17,865 nucleotides of DNA from Gemmatimonadota bacterium (GCA_003221985.1 QHUQ01000135.1:1-17865); one strand, 5' to 3'; shown: positions 6,827-14,798, counted from the first letter of the stretch. Made by a program: numbers and translations. Notes: generated from the letters alone by a model not told the origin.

Positions 6827-8023
6827 CTAATACGCGATTTTTTGCAACGACCGCATCAACACCTTCGTACCAAGCGCCACATCCTCTGCTTTCGTCGCCT
6901 CTTCAGGACAGTGTGAGCGCCCTCCGATGCTCGGCACGAACAACATCCCAACCTTGCAGCGCGCGGCGAGCACCTGGGCATCGTGTCCCGCACCACTCAC
7001 CATTTCCGAAGCCTGTGCGCCCAGTTCCTTCGCCGCGCTCGCAAGGACGGATCGCACGTCCGGGTGCATGGGAACCGGCGGCTTTTCCTGAAGCACGCGC
7101 ACCTCGAGCGCGAGAGACCGCTCGGACGCGATCGTGTGGCACAACGACCGAATCCGCTCCTCCAGCGCTCGCCGCGCATTCAAGTCTGAGTGACGCAGGT
7201 CGATGGTGAACACGACTCGAGCCGGCACCACGTTGATCTGATCCGGCTCCGCCCGAATCTTGCCGACCGTCGCGACCGCGGGCGCGCCGAGCGAGCGCGC
7301 GATCGACTCGACTGCCTGGATCATCGCCGCCGCCCCCGCCAGCGCATCTTGCCGCAATCCCATGGGGGTCGTGCCGGCATGGTCCGGCCGGCCCGTCACG
7401 TCGACCTCGAGATGCGCCGTCCCGACGATCGCGCTCACGACGGCGAGTGGTTTTCCAGACGCGTCCAGGACCGCTCCCTGTTCGATGTGCAGCTCGACGA
7501 ACGTGTCGATGTCGTCGCGCGCCGCCGTGGAGATCCTCGACGGGTCGAGGCCGCGCTCGCGCATCGCTACTGCCATGTCGCCGTCGACCGCGTCAATCGC
7601 TCCCACGATGGCGCGAGAGCCCCAGAAGTTGGTCGCGAAGCGGGACCCTTCTTCTTCGCAAATCGCGACGACCTCGAGCGTACGCCGCGGCTTTCCCTTC
7701 TCCTCGAGCAATGCTTCGACCGCGGTCAGACCGGCGACGATGCCGAGGGCGCCGTCGAGCCGACCGCCGCGGCGGACAGTGTCGATATGCGACCCAGTGA
7801 CGATGCTCTTTCCCTTCTCTGTCCCCTCGACGCGTCCCCAGAGATTGCCGACAGCGTCGCGTCGAGTCTTCAGGCCGGCGTCTTTCAACCAGCGTTCAAC
7901 GCGTTCCACGGCGGTGGCCCAGGCCGGGCCATACAATGGGCGATACGCGCCACCGTCCGGCTCCGCGCCAATCGCGTAGAGCTCATCCAGTCGCTGCTCG
8001 AGCAACGGGCCATCAATTGGCAT
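6827..8023 (-). CDS. Allantoate amidohydrolase (M20 family)
   Basis: Dinuclear-metal amidohydrolase of the M20/AllC group. It hydrolyses allantoate to ureidoglycine with release of ammonia and CO2, though close relatives act on N-carbamoyl amino acids or ureidoglycolate. From ATG 8023 it is 398 aa, a normal length. Metal-ligand motifs are GSHIDT (His79), GRLDGALG (Asp90), CEEEGSRF (Glu124/125), ELHIEQG (His179) and GRSHCPEE (His371). The dimerisation-domain motif HAGTTPMGLRQDA and SGAGHDA are present. An open frame extends to 8101, but those residues overlap the allantoinase end in another frame; ATG 8023 overlaps allantoinase by only 11 bp. Substrate choice is inferred from the allantoinase neighbour. 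Confidence 0.9.
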   Translation of the reverse strand: MPIDGPLLEQRLDELYAIGAEPDGGAYRPLYGPAWATAVERVERWLKDAGLKTRRDAVGNLWGRVEGTEKGKSIVTGSHIDTVRRGGRLDGALGIVAGLTAVEALLEEKGKPRRTLEVVAICEEEGSRFATNFWGSRAIVGAIDAVDGDMAVAMRERGLDPSRISTAARDDIDTFVELHIEQGAVLDASGKPLAVVSAIVGTAHLEVDVTGRPDHAGTTPMGLRQDALAGAAAMIQAVESIARSLGAPAVATVGKIRAEPDQINVVPARVVFTIDLRHSDLNARRALEERIRSLCHTIASERSLALEVRVLQEKPPVPMHPDVRSVLASAAKELGAQASEMVSGAGHDAQVLAARCKVGMLFVPSIGGRSHCPEEATKAEDVALGTKVLMRSLQKIAY

Positions 8024-9371
8024 TGGGATTATTCGGTCGCAGGAATTGTCCCCAGCCTGGTTTGCCAATGACGTCGCCATCGGCAAACACCGTCTTTCCA
8101 CGCACGAGCGTTCTCACCACCGCTCCAATGAACTGCTTACCTAGGTAGGCGCTGACGCCGTTGCGCGTCTGCAGCTCGCCCCGTTCGAGTGTCCATTCGC
8201 GCGCGGGATCGACGATGGCGAAGTCCGCATCGGCCCCCACCGCGATCGCGCCCTTGCGGGGGAACAGCCCGAAGAGCTGCGCCGGGGCGGTCGCCGTGAG
8301 ATACGCGAGACGCTCGAGCGTGAGGCCTCGGGTATGCACGCCCTCAGTGAAGAGGACCGGAAGCGTCGCCTGAATCCCCGCAACGCCGCCCCACGCCCGC
8401 CAGATATCGTCCTGGCCTTTCTCCTTGGCGGCGGCGGGGCAGGGGGAATGATCGGAGCCGATGAGGTCGACCCGCCCCGCGAGCAACTCCTTCCACAAGG
8501 CTTCGCGCGTCGCGGCGTCACGGATCGGCGGCGCGCACTTGAGCGCCGGCCCCATCCGCTCGAAATCCGCTTCGGTGAATGTGAGGTAATGCGGGCACGT
8601 CTCGGCGGTGATCGACACGCCCTTGCTGCGTGCCGCATCCACTTCCGCTAATCCCTCGGCGCAGCTCACGTGGACGACGTGGGCGCGCACGCCCTTGCCC
8701 GCGCCACGCATGCAGACCAGCAGCCGGCGGATCGCGTCGACTTCCGCTGCGGCCGGCCGCGCGCGGCACCACGCGAGCGGATTCGGTGCGCCCGCCGTCT
8801 CGAGCATCTCCTGACTCTCCGCGTGCACCCCGACGATGGCGCCGAGACGGGCGGTCACCTTGAGCCCGATCGCGAGCACGCCGTCCGGCACGCGCTGAAA
8901 ATCGTCGATGCCGCTGTGACTCATGAAGGCTTTGAAGCCGACAACACCACGTTGGTGGAGGGTCTGGAGGTTGTCGAGGTTGTCGGGGACGAGGCCGCCC
9001 CAGAGTCCGAAATCCACGAGCGCTTTCCGTGAGGCGACCGCAAGCTTCTCGTCGAACGCCGCGGCGGTGGTCGTGGGCGGATGTGCGTTGAGCGGCATTT
9101 CGAGGACGGTCGTGACGCCGCCCGCCGCCGCACCGCGCGTTCCCGCCTCCCACCCTTCCCAGTCGGCTCGACCAGGTTCGTTGAAGTGGACATGGGCGTC
9201 TACGACACCTGGCAAGACGACGAGCCCCCTGGCGTCGATGACTTCCTTTCCACCGCGGACCTCACTGCCGATGGCGCTGATGGTGCCGTCCGTGATGGCG
9301 ATGTCGGCGATGGCCTGCCGCGTCGGAAGGATGGCGGTGCCGCCCCGGATCACGAGGTCAGGAGCAGTCAC
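8013..9371 (-). CDS. allB: Allantoinase
   Basis: Hydrolyses allantoin to allantoate; cytoplasmic cyclic amidohydrolase. It is 452 aa from GTG 9371. Metal centre: DAHVHFNEPGR (His60, His62), carboxylated Lys147 in FKAFMSHSG, His183 in VHAES, His234 in HVVHVSC, and Asp307 in GSDHSP. ETCPHYLTF is the usual allantoinase/dihydropyrimidinase segment. The frame is open upstream to 9809, but that part is the antisense of neighbouring genes; family alignment begins at VTAPDLVIRGG. The GTG overlaps the TGA of the DUF3830 gene (GTGA), and AGAAGAAGT precedes it, so translation is coupled. The C-terminus overlaps the amidohydrolase gene. The active-site set distinguishes it from a degenerate dihydroorotase. 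Confidence 0.95.
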   Translation of the reverse strand: MTAPDLVIRGGTAILPTRQAIADIAITDGTISAIGSEVRGGKEVIDARGLVVLPGVVDAHVHFNEPGRADWEGWEAGTRGAAAGGVTTVLEMPLNAHPPTTTAAAFDEKLAVASRKALVDFGLWGGLVPDNLDNLQTLHQRGVVGFKAFMSHSGIDDFQRVPDGVLAIGLKVTARLGAIVGVHAESQEMLETAGAPNPLAWCRARPAAAEVDAIRRLLVCMRGAGKGVRAHVVHVSCAEGLAEVDAARSKGVSITAETCPHYLTFTEADFERMGPALKCAPPIRDAATREALWKELLAGRVDLIGSDHSPCPAAAKEKGQDDIWRAWGGVAGIQATLPVLFTEGVHTRGLTLERLAYLTATAPAQLFGLFPRKGAIAVGADADFAIVDPAREWTLERGELQTRNGVSAYLGKQFIGAVVRTLVRGKTVFADGDVIGKPGWGQFLRPNNPNAN

Positions 9372-9775
9372 ACTTCTTCTATAGTGATGTCCTGCGCGCC
9401 TTCCCAGAGGGTCAGCCGGCCGATTTCGGACAGCTGTTCCTGGCCCTGCGTGAGTGTCGCGAAGTGGTTCCCTGCCAGTTGCCCGACCTTGCTCGCGAAC
9501 ATCGTGGATCCATATGGAAACAGCACCTCGGTCTCGCTGATCCCGCCCGGATACAGCAGCAGCATGCCCGGTGCGGGATGGCTGGTGTGGTTCTCGAAAT
9601 CGAGCCCGAGCTTCTTGTCGCCCATGGGAATCCACGTTGACTCGCCGCTCCAGCGGCAGTGGACTATCTTGGACTTGAGCGGCAGCATTTTGCGAATCAC
9701 AGCCACCGTTTTCGGCGCGTGCTGCTCTTCGAGTCGCGCCGTGAACGTCAGGGTTCCCACGCGGATCTTGAGCAT
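9368..9775 (-). CDS. DUF3830 family protein (cyclophilin-like fold)
   Basis: A 135-aa protein recognised as DUF3830 by MLKIRVGTLTFTARLEEQHAPKTV at the start, a GE.TWIP-like middle (SGESTWIPMGD), PAPGMLLLYPGG, EVLFPYGSTMFASKVGQLAGNHFATL and a final strand. Known structures of this family have a cyclophilin-like beta-barrel; no enzymatic role is established to my knowledge. Its ATG at 9775 overlaps, on the opposite strand, the ATG of the HIU hydrolase gene. Longer open frames to 9922 would cover that gene, so 9775 is the best start. It is first in an operon with allantoinase and allantoate amidohydrolase, suggesting action on a ureide or urate intermediate. No signal peptide or membrane segment is seen. 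Confidence 0.85.
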   Translation of the reverse strand: MLKIRVGTLTFTARLEEQHAPKTVAVIRKMLPLKSKIVHCRWSGESTWIPMGDKKLGLDFENHTSHPAPGMLLLYPGGISETEVLFPYGSTMFASKVGQLAGNHFATLTQGQEQLSEIGRLTLWEGAQDITIEEV

Positions 9776-10109
9776 GCCCAACACTAACCGTCCAACGATT
9801 TCGACGCACGTCCTCGATACCACGCGCGGTGAGCCCGCCGCCGGGGTGAGCGTCACCTTGTCACGGATCGATGGCGGGCACTCGATCACGCACGAAACCG
9901 ATGGCGACGGCCGAATTGCCAACCTGGGTGAGCCGGTCGCTGGGAGCTATCGCCTCTCGTTCGACGTTGGCGACTACTATCAGAGGAAGGGCACGCGAGC
10001 GTTTCTACAGCGCGCCACGCTCGACTTCGAGATCACCGATACGAACCGCAAGTACCACATCCCGCTGTTGATGTCGCCGTTTTCGTGCGCCAGCTATCGG
10101 GGCAGCTGA
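9774..10109 (+). CDS. 5-hydroxyisourate hydrolase (transthyretin-like)
   Basis: Hydrolyses 5-hydroxyisourate, the product of urate oxidation, to OHCU. It is 111 aa, normal for the family. The N-terminal signature STHVLDTTRGEPAAGV has catalytic His12; TDGDGRI has Arg47; KYHIPLLMSPF has His95; and the protein ends in YRGS, the classical HIU-hydrolase tail that separates it from vertebrate transthyretin. There is no periplasmic signal, so it is cytoplasmic. Start ATG 9774 overlaps the start codon of the divergent DUF3830 gene (shared CATG), leaving no intergenic promoter space. The 3' end overlaps OHCU decarboxylase by 25 bp. Confidence 0.95.
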   Translation: MPNTNRPTISTHVLDTTRGEPAAGVSVTLSRIDGGHSITHETDGDGRIANLGEPVAGSYRLSFDVGDYYQRKGTRAFLQRATLDFEITDTNRKYHIPLLMSPFSCASYRGS

Positions 10110-10537
10110 ACCTCTTTGAGCATGCCGGGCCGTTGCTGGAGCGGCTGCGCGCGGAAGAGCCATTCCCGAGCGGCGCCGCGCTGCTCGCGCGGGCGCGGGC
10201 GATCCTGGACGAGCTGTCGGAGGCCGAGCAGGTCGCCGTGATCAACGCCCATCCCCGCATCGGCGAGCGCCCGGACAAAGTCTCGGCCGCATCCTTCAAA
10301 GAGCAGGGGTACGACCAGGGCACGACCCCGCCGGAACTTTTCCTGCGGCTCGCGAATCTCAATGACGAATACGAGCAGAAGTTCGGCTTTCGCTTCGTGA
10401 TCTTCGTGAACCGACGGTCCAAAGAGGCGATCGTGCCGATACTCGAGGCGCGGCTGCGCGGTACGCGTGATGAGGAACGGCGCACCGCGCTGCGGGAAAT
10501 CCTGGCGATTGCGGAAGCTCGCTTATGTTTGCCTTGA
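10085..10537 (+). CDS. OHCU decarboxylase
   Basis: Converts 2-oxo-4-hydroxy-4-carboxy-5-ureidoimidazoline to S-allantoin, the step after HIU hydrolase. It is 150 aa from GTG 10085, slightly shorter than the usual 160-170. Family hallmarks: LFEHAGPLLERL at 10-21, catalytic His56 in NAHPRIGERP, Glu73 in the ASFKEQ helix, LNDEYEQKFGFRFVIFV at 92-108, and IAEARL with Arg146. The middle PRIGERPDK is of the type seen in the shorter bacterial UraD group. It overlaps the upstream HIU hydrolase by 25 bp and the next gene by 13 bp. The pairing with HIU hydrolase makes assignment secure, and implies a urate oxidase encoded elsewhere or one not recognised. Confidence 0.93.
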   Translation: MRQLSGQLNLFEHAGPLLERLRAEEPFPSGAALLARARAILDELSEAEQVAVINAHPRIGERPDKVSAASFKEQGYDQGTTPPELFLRLANLNDEYEQKFGFRFVIFVNRRSKEAIVPILEARLRGTRDEERRTALREILAIAEARLCLP

Positions 10538-11040
10538 TCAAGCTCATCCAGTCGCTGTTCGGCGCGCTGCATTCCGAGGGCACGCCGGGCCAGCTCGCCG
10601 CCGGGATCGTACTCGGCTCATTTTTAGGTCTCACGCCGTTCCTGAACCTCCACAACGCACTCATCTTCGCCTTGCTGGTGCTGCTCAACGTCTCGTTCGC
10701 CGGTGGCATGCTCGGCTGGGCGCTGTTCATCCCGATCGGCTTCCTGCTCGATCCGCTGTTCGATTGGATCGGGCACAGCCTGCTGCTTGCGCCGTCGCTG
10801 CGCGGGCTGTGGACGTCGTGCTACAACACGCCGATCGTGCCGCTCACGAATTTCAACAACACCGTCGTCCTGGGCAGCCTCGTATTCGCCGGGCTGTTCG
10901 CGGTGCCGCTGTTCTTTGCGACGCGGCTGGCGGTGATCCGCTATCGGGCGACCATCGGTGAGCGGGTGCGGCAGTCGCGATGGTACCGCGCCGTCATGGC
11001 ATCCAAGGTCTACAACGTCTACAAGATGTTCCGGCCATGA
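10525..11040 (+). CDS. TIGR03546-type inner-membrane protein (DUF2062-like)
   Basis: A 171-aa integral membrane protein of unknown function. GTPGQLAAGIVLGSFLGLTPF (19-39) resembles the DUF2062 membrane motif. Hydrophobic segments lie at about 24-40, 43-58, 61-76 and 114-135. The tail is basic (RQSRWYRAVMASKVYNVYKMFRP). I recognise it as the small partner of a two-gene unit (TIGR03546/TIGR03545) that occurs in scattered outer-membrane bacteria. The next gene starts within its stop codon (ATGA), as expected for that pair. The ATG lies inside the OHCU decarboxylase gene. Transport or envelope biogenesis is plausible but unproven. Confidence 0.75.
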   Translation: MFALIKLIQSLFGALHSEGTPGQLAAGIVLGSFLGLTPFLNLHNALIFALLVLLNVSFAGGMLGWALFIPIGFLLDPLFDWIGHSLLLAPSLRGLWTSCYNTPIVPLTNFNNTVVLGSLVFAGLFAVPLFFATRLAVIRYRATIGERVRQSRWYRAVMASKVYNVYKMFRP

Positions 11041-12794
11041 GCGTAAAAGTCTTCCGCTGGCGCGCGATCGGGCCGTTGCTCGTCCTGTTCGTGATTGCCT
11101 GCGTGCTGTGGTGGCTGTTCGCCGACAGCATCGCGCGCCGCGAGGCGCAGAAAGTCGGTACGCAAATGCTCGGCGCCAAGGTCGAGATTCAGGATCTGCA
11201 CCTCGACCTGCGCCATGGCGACGTCACGATCCGCGGGCTCACGATCGCCAGCCCGCACGAGCCGTTCAAGAACCTGCTGCAGGCAGACGAAATCGTCGCC
11301 GATCTCGACGTCGTCCCGCTGACCGAAAGGAAGATCATCATCGACCGCGTCGCCGCGAACGGGCTGCGTTTCGGTACGCCGCGGCAGACCGACGGTCGGG
11401 TCGCGACGAAGTCGGGAGAGGGAATCGCGGGGCGGGTGCTCGCCGAGACGCACGACTGGGCGAGCCAATTTCAGATTCCCGCGCTGCAGCTCGCGAGGGG
11501 CAAGATCGGCGTCGATTCGCTCGATCCGCGGCGACTCTCGACGACGCCGGCCGCCGCCGCCCTCGACACGCGCGCGGACTCGAGCCGCCGCGCCTGGCAG
11601 GCGGCATTCGACACGCTGCGCCTCGGCCCCGCGCTCGATTCGGCGAGCGCCACGCTCGAGCAGCTGAAGCATGCCCGCGCGACCGATCTTGCGACGCTGG
11701 CCGAGGCGCGCCGCGCGATCGATCGCCTGAAGCGCGCGCGCGATCGCGTGACGACTCTAGAAAGAAATGTCACACGGGGAACGGCGAATCTGAAATCGGG
11801 GCTCGCTGGCCTCGATAGCGCCCGCCGGCGAGACTATGCCTTTGCGCGCAGCCTCCTCAAGTTGCCGAGCCTCGATGCTCCGGCCGTCGGCGCCGCGCTG
11901 TTCGCGCCCGCCGCTATCCGGCCGTTTGAGCGCGTGCTGTACTGGACGCAGCTGGCGCGGCGCTACATGCCGCCCGGCCTGCTGCCGCGCGCCACGACCG
12001 GCACCAAGCGCGTGCGCCGCTCCGGCGAAGACATCCGCTTCCCCAAAGAGCGCTCCCTGCCGCGCTTTCTGCTGCGCAACGCCGAGCTCTCGTTCCTGCT
12101 GCATCCGAACGCCGCACAGCCGCAGCGCTACGCCGGCCGGCTGACCGGCCTCACCAGCGATCCGGCGGTGTACGGCCGGCCGACGACGTTCGGCGCCAGC
12201 GGGCCGCAGCTCGTGGCCGGTGGACTGCTCAATCACCTGCGCGGCATCCCCGTCGATACGGCCGGCGCGACCGTCGGCGGCATCACGCTTCCGGCGTTCG
12301 AAATGCCCGGCCTTCCGCTGCGGCTCGACCCGGGCGCCGCCGTGACGCAGCTCGCCTTCAATCTCAACGGCGACACGATCCACGCGCGCTTCGCCATCCG
12401 CTCCAGCGATGTGCGCTGGTCGCGGGACTCGACACTGGCGAACACGACGATCGGCGATCTCATCTGGCGCACCGTGTCGGGGATTTCGAATCTCGACGTC
12501 GAGGCGCGCCTCGCGGGCGCACTGGAGCATCCCGACCTTGCCGTGCGCTCGAACCTCGATCAAGCGATCGCCGCCCGCCTCCGCGCGGTGCTTGGCGCAC
12601 AAGTGGCGGCCGCCGACCGCCAGATGCGGGAGCCCGTGGACGCGCTGGTGAATGACACGGTCGCTCCGGTGCGCGCCAAGGTGAACGAGGCGCAGACGCA
12701 GGTGCAGGCGCAAGTCGCACAACAACGCGCGCGATTGGATGAGCTGCAGAAGCAGCTCGAGCAGCAATTGCGCCGGATGATCCGGTTGCCGTGA
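11037..12794 (+). CDS. TIGR03545-type large envelope protein
   Basis: A 585-aa protein of unknown function, matching the TIGR03545 type found paired with TIGR03546. One N-terminal membrane anchor (about 10-28, GPLLVLFVIACVLWWLFA) is followed by an AsmA-like stretch (ARREAQKVGTQMLGAKVEI, then LTIASPHEPFKNLLQADEI). A long helical, charged segment (about residues 200-265, rich in LEQLKHARATDLATLAEARRAI) follows, then a beta-rich region with TIHARFAIRSSDVRW. The C-terminus is a glutamine-rich coiled coil (QTQVQAQVAQQRARLDELQKQL). It is probably anchored in the inner membrane with the bulk in the periplasm. The start ATG overlaps the upstream stop and the next gene begins in its stop (GTGA). Confidence 0.75.
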   Translation: MSVKVFRWRAIGPLLVLFVIACVLWWLFADSIARREAQKVGTQMLGAKVEIQDLHLDLRHGDVTIRGLTIASPHEPFKNLLQADEIVADLDVVPLTERKIIIDRVAANGLRFGTPRQTDGRVATKSGEGIAGRVLAETHDWASQFQIPALQLARGKIGVDSLDPRRLSTTPAAAALDTRADSSRRAWQAAFDTLRLGPALDSASATLEQLKHARATDLATLAEARRAIDRLKRARDRVTTLERNVTRGTANLKSGLAGLDSARRRDYAFARSLLKLPSLDAPAVGAALFAPAAIRPFERVLYWTQLARRYMPPGLLPRATTGTKRVRRSGEDIRFPKERSLPRFLLRNAELSFLLHPNAAQPQRYAGRLTGLTSDPAVYGRPTTFGASGPQLVAGGLLNHLRGIPVDTAGATVGGITLPAFEMPGLPLRLDPGAAVTQLAFNLNGDTIHARFAIRSSDVRWSRDSTLANTTIGDLIWRTVSGISNLDVEARLAGALEHPDLAVRSNLDQAIAARLRAVLGAQVAAADRQMREPVDALVNDTVAPVRAKVNEAQTQVQAQVAQQRARLDELQKQLEQQLRRMIRLP

Positions 12795-13378
12795 GCGAAG
12801 AGCGCGCTCGGCCGCTGATTCAGCCGCACCTCTGGGCGGGCGAAGAGGTGCAGTGGTGCGACCAGCCCGTCGCCGCCGGACCGGTGGCATCAGCAGCCGC
12901 TCGCAAAGGTTTCTACGGTGCGATGGGTGCCGCGGCGGGAGTGTTCGTTTTTTCGCTGTTCGCACGCGGCGCATTCAGAGAAGTCGATTCCGAGGCCTAC
13001 ACGATCCTTCCGATCGCGGGCGCAGTCGCAGCTGCGCTCGTGCTGGCATTCGGAGCCGTGTCGGCCTGGTCGCGTTCGCGCCGGCTCATTCACCTCGTGG
13101 CCTACGCAATCACCAATCGACGCATCGTCATGGTGCAGGGGGAAGAAGTCCAGTGGGTGGGGCTGCGGGAGCTGGAGGACGCGCGAATTGATGGTAACGA
13201 TGTCATGGTCAGGCGCGGACAGACCGAAACCGAGCAGCTCTGGGCCCGACAGGGCGAGAACCGCCCGCCAGTCGCGAAGGCGGACGTCGTGGCCCGCGAA
13301 GTGGTGCTCGCCGCGCTTCCCGATCCGCACCGGGTTGCCGTTCTCATCCAAACGCTGAAGCGCTCGGCGGCGTCCTAA
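12791..13378 (+). CDS. Two-TM protein with PH-like domain, function unknown
   Basis: A 195-aa protein I do not recognise as a named family. After a short cytoplasmic part with LWAGEEVQWCDQP (14-26), two hydrophobic helices lie at about 40-60 and 69-93. The region after the second helix (HLVAYAITNRRIVMVQGEEVQWVGLREL, from 101) has the strand pattern of a bacterial PH domain: AYAITNRRI is the common opening and EEVQWV comes where it usually reports a membrane-bound signal. The GTG start overlaps the stop of the TIGR03545-type gene, and the sigma factor gene starts 4 bp after its stop. A membrane-associated accessory of the envelope pair is the most likely role. Confidence 0.7.
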   Translation: MSEERARPLIQPHLWAGEEVQWCDQPVAAGPVASAAARKGFYGAMGAAAGVFVFSLFARGAFREVDSEAYTILPIAGAVAAALVLAFGAVSAWSRSRRLIHLVAYAITNRRIVMVQGEEVQWVGLRELEDARIDGNDVMVRRGQTETEQLWARQGENRPPVAKADVVAREVVLAALPDPHRVAVLIQTLKRSAAS

Positions 13379-13382
13379 TCAC

Positions 13383-13907
13383 GTGCCTCCCCCGGACGAT
13401 CTTGTCGCCCGCGCCGCGGCTGGCGACCAGGTGGCCTTCCGGGAGTTGTATCGCCAGCATGCCGGCCGCGTTTATGCACTCTGTTTGCGCCTGACGGGCG
13501 ACGCCGGCGCTGCCGACGAGCGCACGCAGGACGTGTTCGTCCGCCTGTGGGACAAGCTCCGCTCGTTCCGCGGCGAGAGCGCCTTCAGCTCCTGGTTGCA
13601 CCGGCTGGCCGTCAACGTCGTGCTGAACGAACGGCGCACGACCGGCAGGCGCGAGCGGCGGGTGGCGCCGGTCGAGGATCCCGGGTCACTGGAGCAGAAT
13701 CGGGGTAATCCGACGGAGGGGCTGAGCATCGATCTCGAACGGGCGATCGCGCAGCTGCCGGACGGCGCGCGAGAGGTGTTCGTGCTCTTCGACATCGAAG
13801 GCTACGGCCATGGCGAGATCGCGCAGTTGACCGGCATCGCCGAAGGGACGTCGAAGGCGCAGTTATTTCGAGCCCGCCGTCTGTTACGGGAGAAGTTGGA
13901 GCGATGA
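13383..13907 (+). CDS. ECF-type RNA polymerase sigma factor
   Basis: A 174-aa extracytoplasmic-function sigma factor. Sigma region 2 is at about 19-90, with ERTQDVFVRLWDKLRSFRGESAFSSWLHRLAVN showing the RNA-polymerase-binding and -10-recognition helices. Region 4 is at about 117-172: LPDGAREVFVLFDIEGYGHGEIAQLTGIAEGTSKAQLFRARR has the helix-turn-helix for the -35 element. No extra C-terminal domain is present. The start is GTG 13383, with no clear ribosome-binding site. The downstream anti-sigma-like gene begins in its stop codon (ATGA). Such factors usually act with a membrane anti-sigma partner, but here that partner looks broken. Confidence 0.92.
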   Translation: MPPPDDLVARAAAGDQVAFRELYRQHAGRVYALCLRLTGDAGAADERTQDVFVRLWDKLRSFRGESAFSSWLHRLAVNVVLNERRTTGRRERRVAPVEDPGSLEQNRGNPTEGLSIDLERAIAQLPDGAREVFVLFDIEGYGHGEIAQLTGIAEGTSKAQLFRARRLLREKLER

Positions 13908-14754
13908 ACGAGCGCGAGCTACAGGACGCCGTCGAACGGTTGCCGAAGAGCATCGAGCCGCCACGCGATTTGTGGCCGGGCATCGAGGCTCGGCTGGGAC
14001 GGCGCCGTCTGCGGCGGCTGTGGTATTCGACTGGGTGCAGACCGACGACTCCTCGCGCGCGCTGATCGCCGTGGGGCGAATCGGGCAAGTCGAGGTGCAG
14101 CCGAAAACGCGGTTGCAGCTCGTCGTCGCCCGCGCCGACGAACATCGCCTGGCATTGGCCCGGGGCAGAATCGATGCGACGGTCGATGCCGTCCCGCGCC
14201 TGTTCTTCGTCGAGACACCGTCCGGTACCGCGATCGACCTCGGCTGTGCCTACACCCTGGAGACCGACTCGCTCGGCAATGGCCGGCTGCACGTCACCCG
14301 CGGAGAAGTGGAATTCGATGCCCCTGCCGGGGCCGGCGTGCCTTCGTCCCGCGTGCCGCTCGGCGCCATCATGCAGACCCGACCGAAATTGCGACCAGGG
14401 ATCCCCTACGTCGAAGACGCCCCGGCACCACTCGTGCGCGCTCTCGTCGCCTTTGATTTCGAGAAAGGCAGGGCGCGTGCCGCCCGCAACGTGGTCACGC
14501 TGGCGCGGGCGCAGGATGCCCTGTCGCTCTGGCACCTGATGCAGCGCGTCCATCCGACCTTGCGGGGGATGGTCTATGACCGCCTCGCGACCCTCGTCCC
14601 GCCGCCGCCAGGCGTCACGCGGCGCGGCGCCATCGCGCTGCGATCGCGCGACTTGGAAGGGTATTGGACCAAGATCCATCAGATTCAGTTCAGGCGAATG
14701 GTGCTCAAAGGGGTCCGGGCGATTGATCCAAGGACGGGAACAACCAAACACTGA
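13904..14754 (+). pseudogene. FecR-type anti-sigma gene, frame-disrupted and lacking its membrane anchor
   Basis: The ATG at 13904 overlaps the sigma-factor stop and opens a frame encoding an anti-sigma-like N-terminus (MNERELQDAVERLPKSIEPP, then LWPGIEARLGRRR) that stops at 14063-14065 after 53 residues. The FecR domain is in a different frame, from about 14032 (WVQTDDSSRALIAVGRIGQVEV, LFFVETPSGTAIDLGCAYTL, GIPYVEDAPAP) to the stop at 14754. Related proteins have a transmembrane helix and roughly 50 or more residues between these two parts; I see neither here. The likely cause is an internal deletion with a frameshift at about 13990-14030, or an assembly error. If translated from GTG 13972 the domain would be a soluble FecR protein without the sigma-binding N-terminus. 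Confidence 0.7.
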
Positions 14755-14769
14755 TCACTTGATGCTGTC

Positions 14770-14798
14770 TTGACGGGCTCCGGCAATGCTGGTACGTC
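14770..14798 (+). promoter_or_regulatory. Weak promoter candidate for the EEP lipoprotein gene
   Basis: ttgacg (14770-14775) and tacgtc (14793-14798) are separated by 17 bp, followed by the coding start at 14835. The -10 match is poor. GGAG at 14824-14827 gives a clear ribosome-binding site 7 nt before the ATG. Confidence 0.3.

Noticed and set aside
9372..9809. Upstream extension of the allantoinase frame
   Set aside because: Family alignment begins at GTG 9371. The extension is antisense or out of frame to the DUF3830 and HIU hydrolase genes and has no conserved content.
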